NCBI GenBank assembly: GCA_963971575.1
Contig: OZ020618.1
Coordinates: 29,006,540-29,070,539 of the forward strand
Direction: 5' to 3'
From: Liopterus haemorrhoidalis
Taxonomy: Eukaryota; Arthropoda; Insecta; Coleoptera; Dytiscidae
DNA length: 64,000 nucleotides
Under the pieces are notes generated by a model. It was not told the DNA's origin. It saw nothing but the letters and a program-made list of their open reading frames with translations, and ran no database searches. The first letter of the stretch is position 1, and every line of letters begins with the position of its first letter. This document shows positions 63,791-64,000 of this stretch, piece by piece. A program made the translations under genes and the position numbers.

Positions 63791-64000
63791 TAAAAGAAAT
63801 TTTAATATAACTGCCCTATAATTAGCAGACTAATAACCTGCGACACCGTAATTATGTAAATGCCTAGTTTTAAGAAAGGATTCAGTTTCGATATTAAGAT
63901 TGTTTATTCTATTTAAAACTAATTATTAGGGATTTACTGCATTCCAAAATTTACTATGTAAACTTTTCGCAATTTAAAATGGTTCATTTATTGTCTTTAT
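63791..64000. other. Right edge of the window
   Basis: AT-rich, nothing recognised. Confidence 0.3.

Noticed and set aside
1..64000. LTR retrotransposons, endogenous viruses, bacterial gene transfer or rRNA genes
   Set aside because: No paired LTRs, no gag/protease/integrase or viral motifs, no operons with ribosome binding sites and no rRNA-like segments were seen.

Overview
The window looks like ordinary insect (arthropod) nuclear DNA. It is strongly AT-rich, has no bacterial operon structure, and is filled with remnants of eukaryotic transposons. The clues are mariner, hAT, PIF/Harbinger and pogo-type DNA transposons, jockey-, I- and RTE-like non-LTR retrotransposons, an insect-type ribosomal protein S3 fragment, and a short TTAGG/CCTAA array (the common arthropod telomere unit). 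I cannot name the species. No complete multi-exon host gene is visible. Candidate host pieces are an RpS3 5' fragment captured in a TIR element, a possible first exon near 36.4 kb (minus), an unexplained GC-richer ORF near 23.5-23.9 kb (minus), and a promoter-like CRE-dyad/TATA arrangement at 61.9 kb.

Layout. 0-9 kb: MITEs, a Harbinger-like element with a nested TIR element (2.2-3.2 kb), an inverted copy of a 1-kb family with a CTGT microsatellite (3.5-4.6 kb), LINE tails and a mariner fragment. 9-14 kb: mostly unassigned AT-rich DNA. 14-17 kb: a nearly intact jockey-like endonuclease/RT frame on the minus strand. 17.6-21.5 kb: three TIR elements, one with the N-terminal part of a Harbinger transposase and one with a MADF-domain ORF. 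22-29 kb: copies of a second TIR family (ACCGACCGCC ends), hAT-like MITEs and mariner relics. 31-36 kb: a pogo-like element, a hAT relic with transposase, a mariner relic, and a 142-bp perfect palindrome. 37.5-42.5 kb: the RpS3-bearing TIR element, a GC-rich tandem LINE 5' region, and an old RT relic split by two separate hAT-like insertions. 44-50 kb: inverted dispersed repeats, hAT-like elements (one holding a nested element with a tRNA-like module and telomere-like repeats) and a mariner with a single nonsense codon. 51-64 kb: LINE tails, a second pogo-like element, tandem I-like RNase H tails, more TIR elements, the CRE/TATA site and an RTE-like RT relic.

Nothing here works as a coordinated pathway; the organisation is nested transposon history. 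Many boundaries are supported by target-site duplications readable directly: 8 bp for hAT-like, 3 bp TAA for Harbinger-like, TA for pogo-like. The most unusual observations are different tRNA-like modules at the same position in three copies of one repeat family, the RpS3 fragment that is complete at its 5' end but cut at its 3' end, the long palindrome, and TIR families built around internally repeated short phrases.
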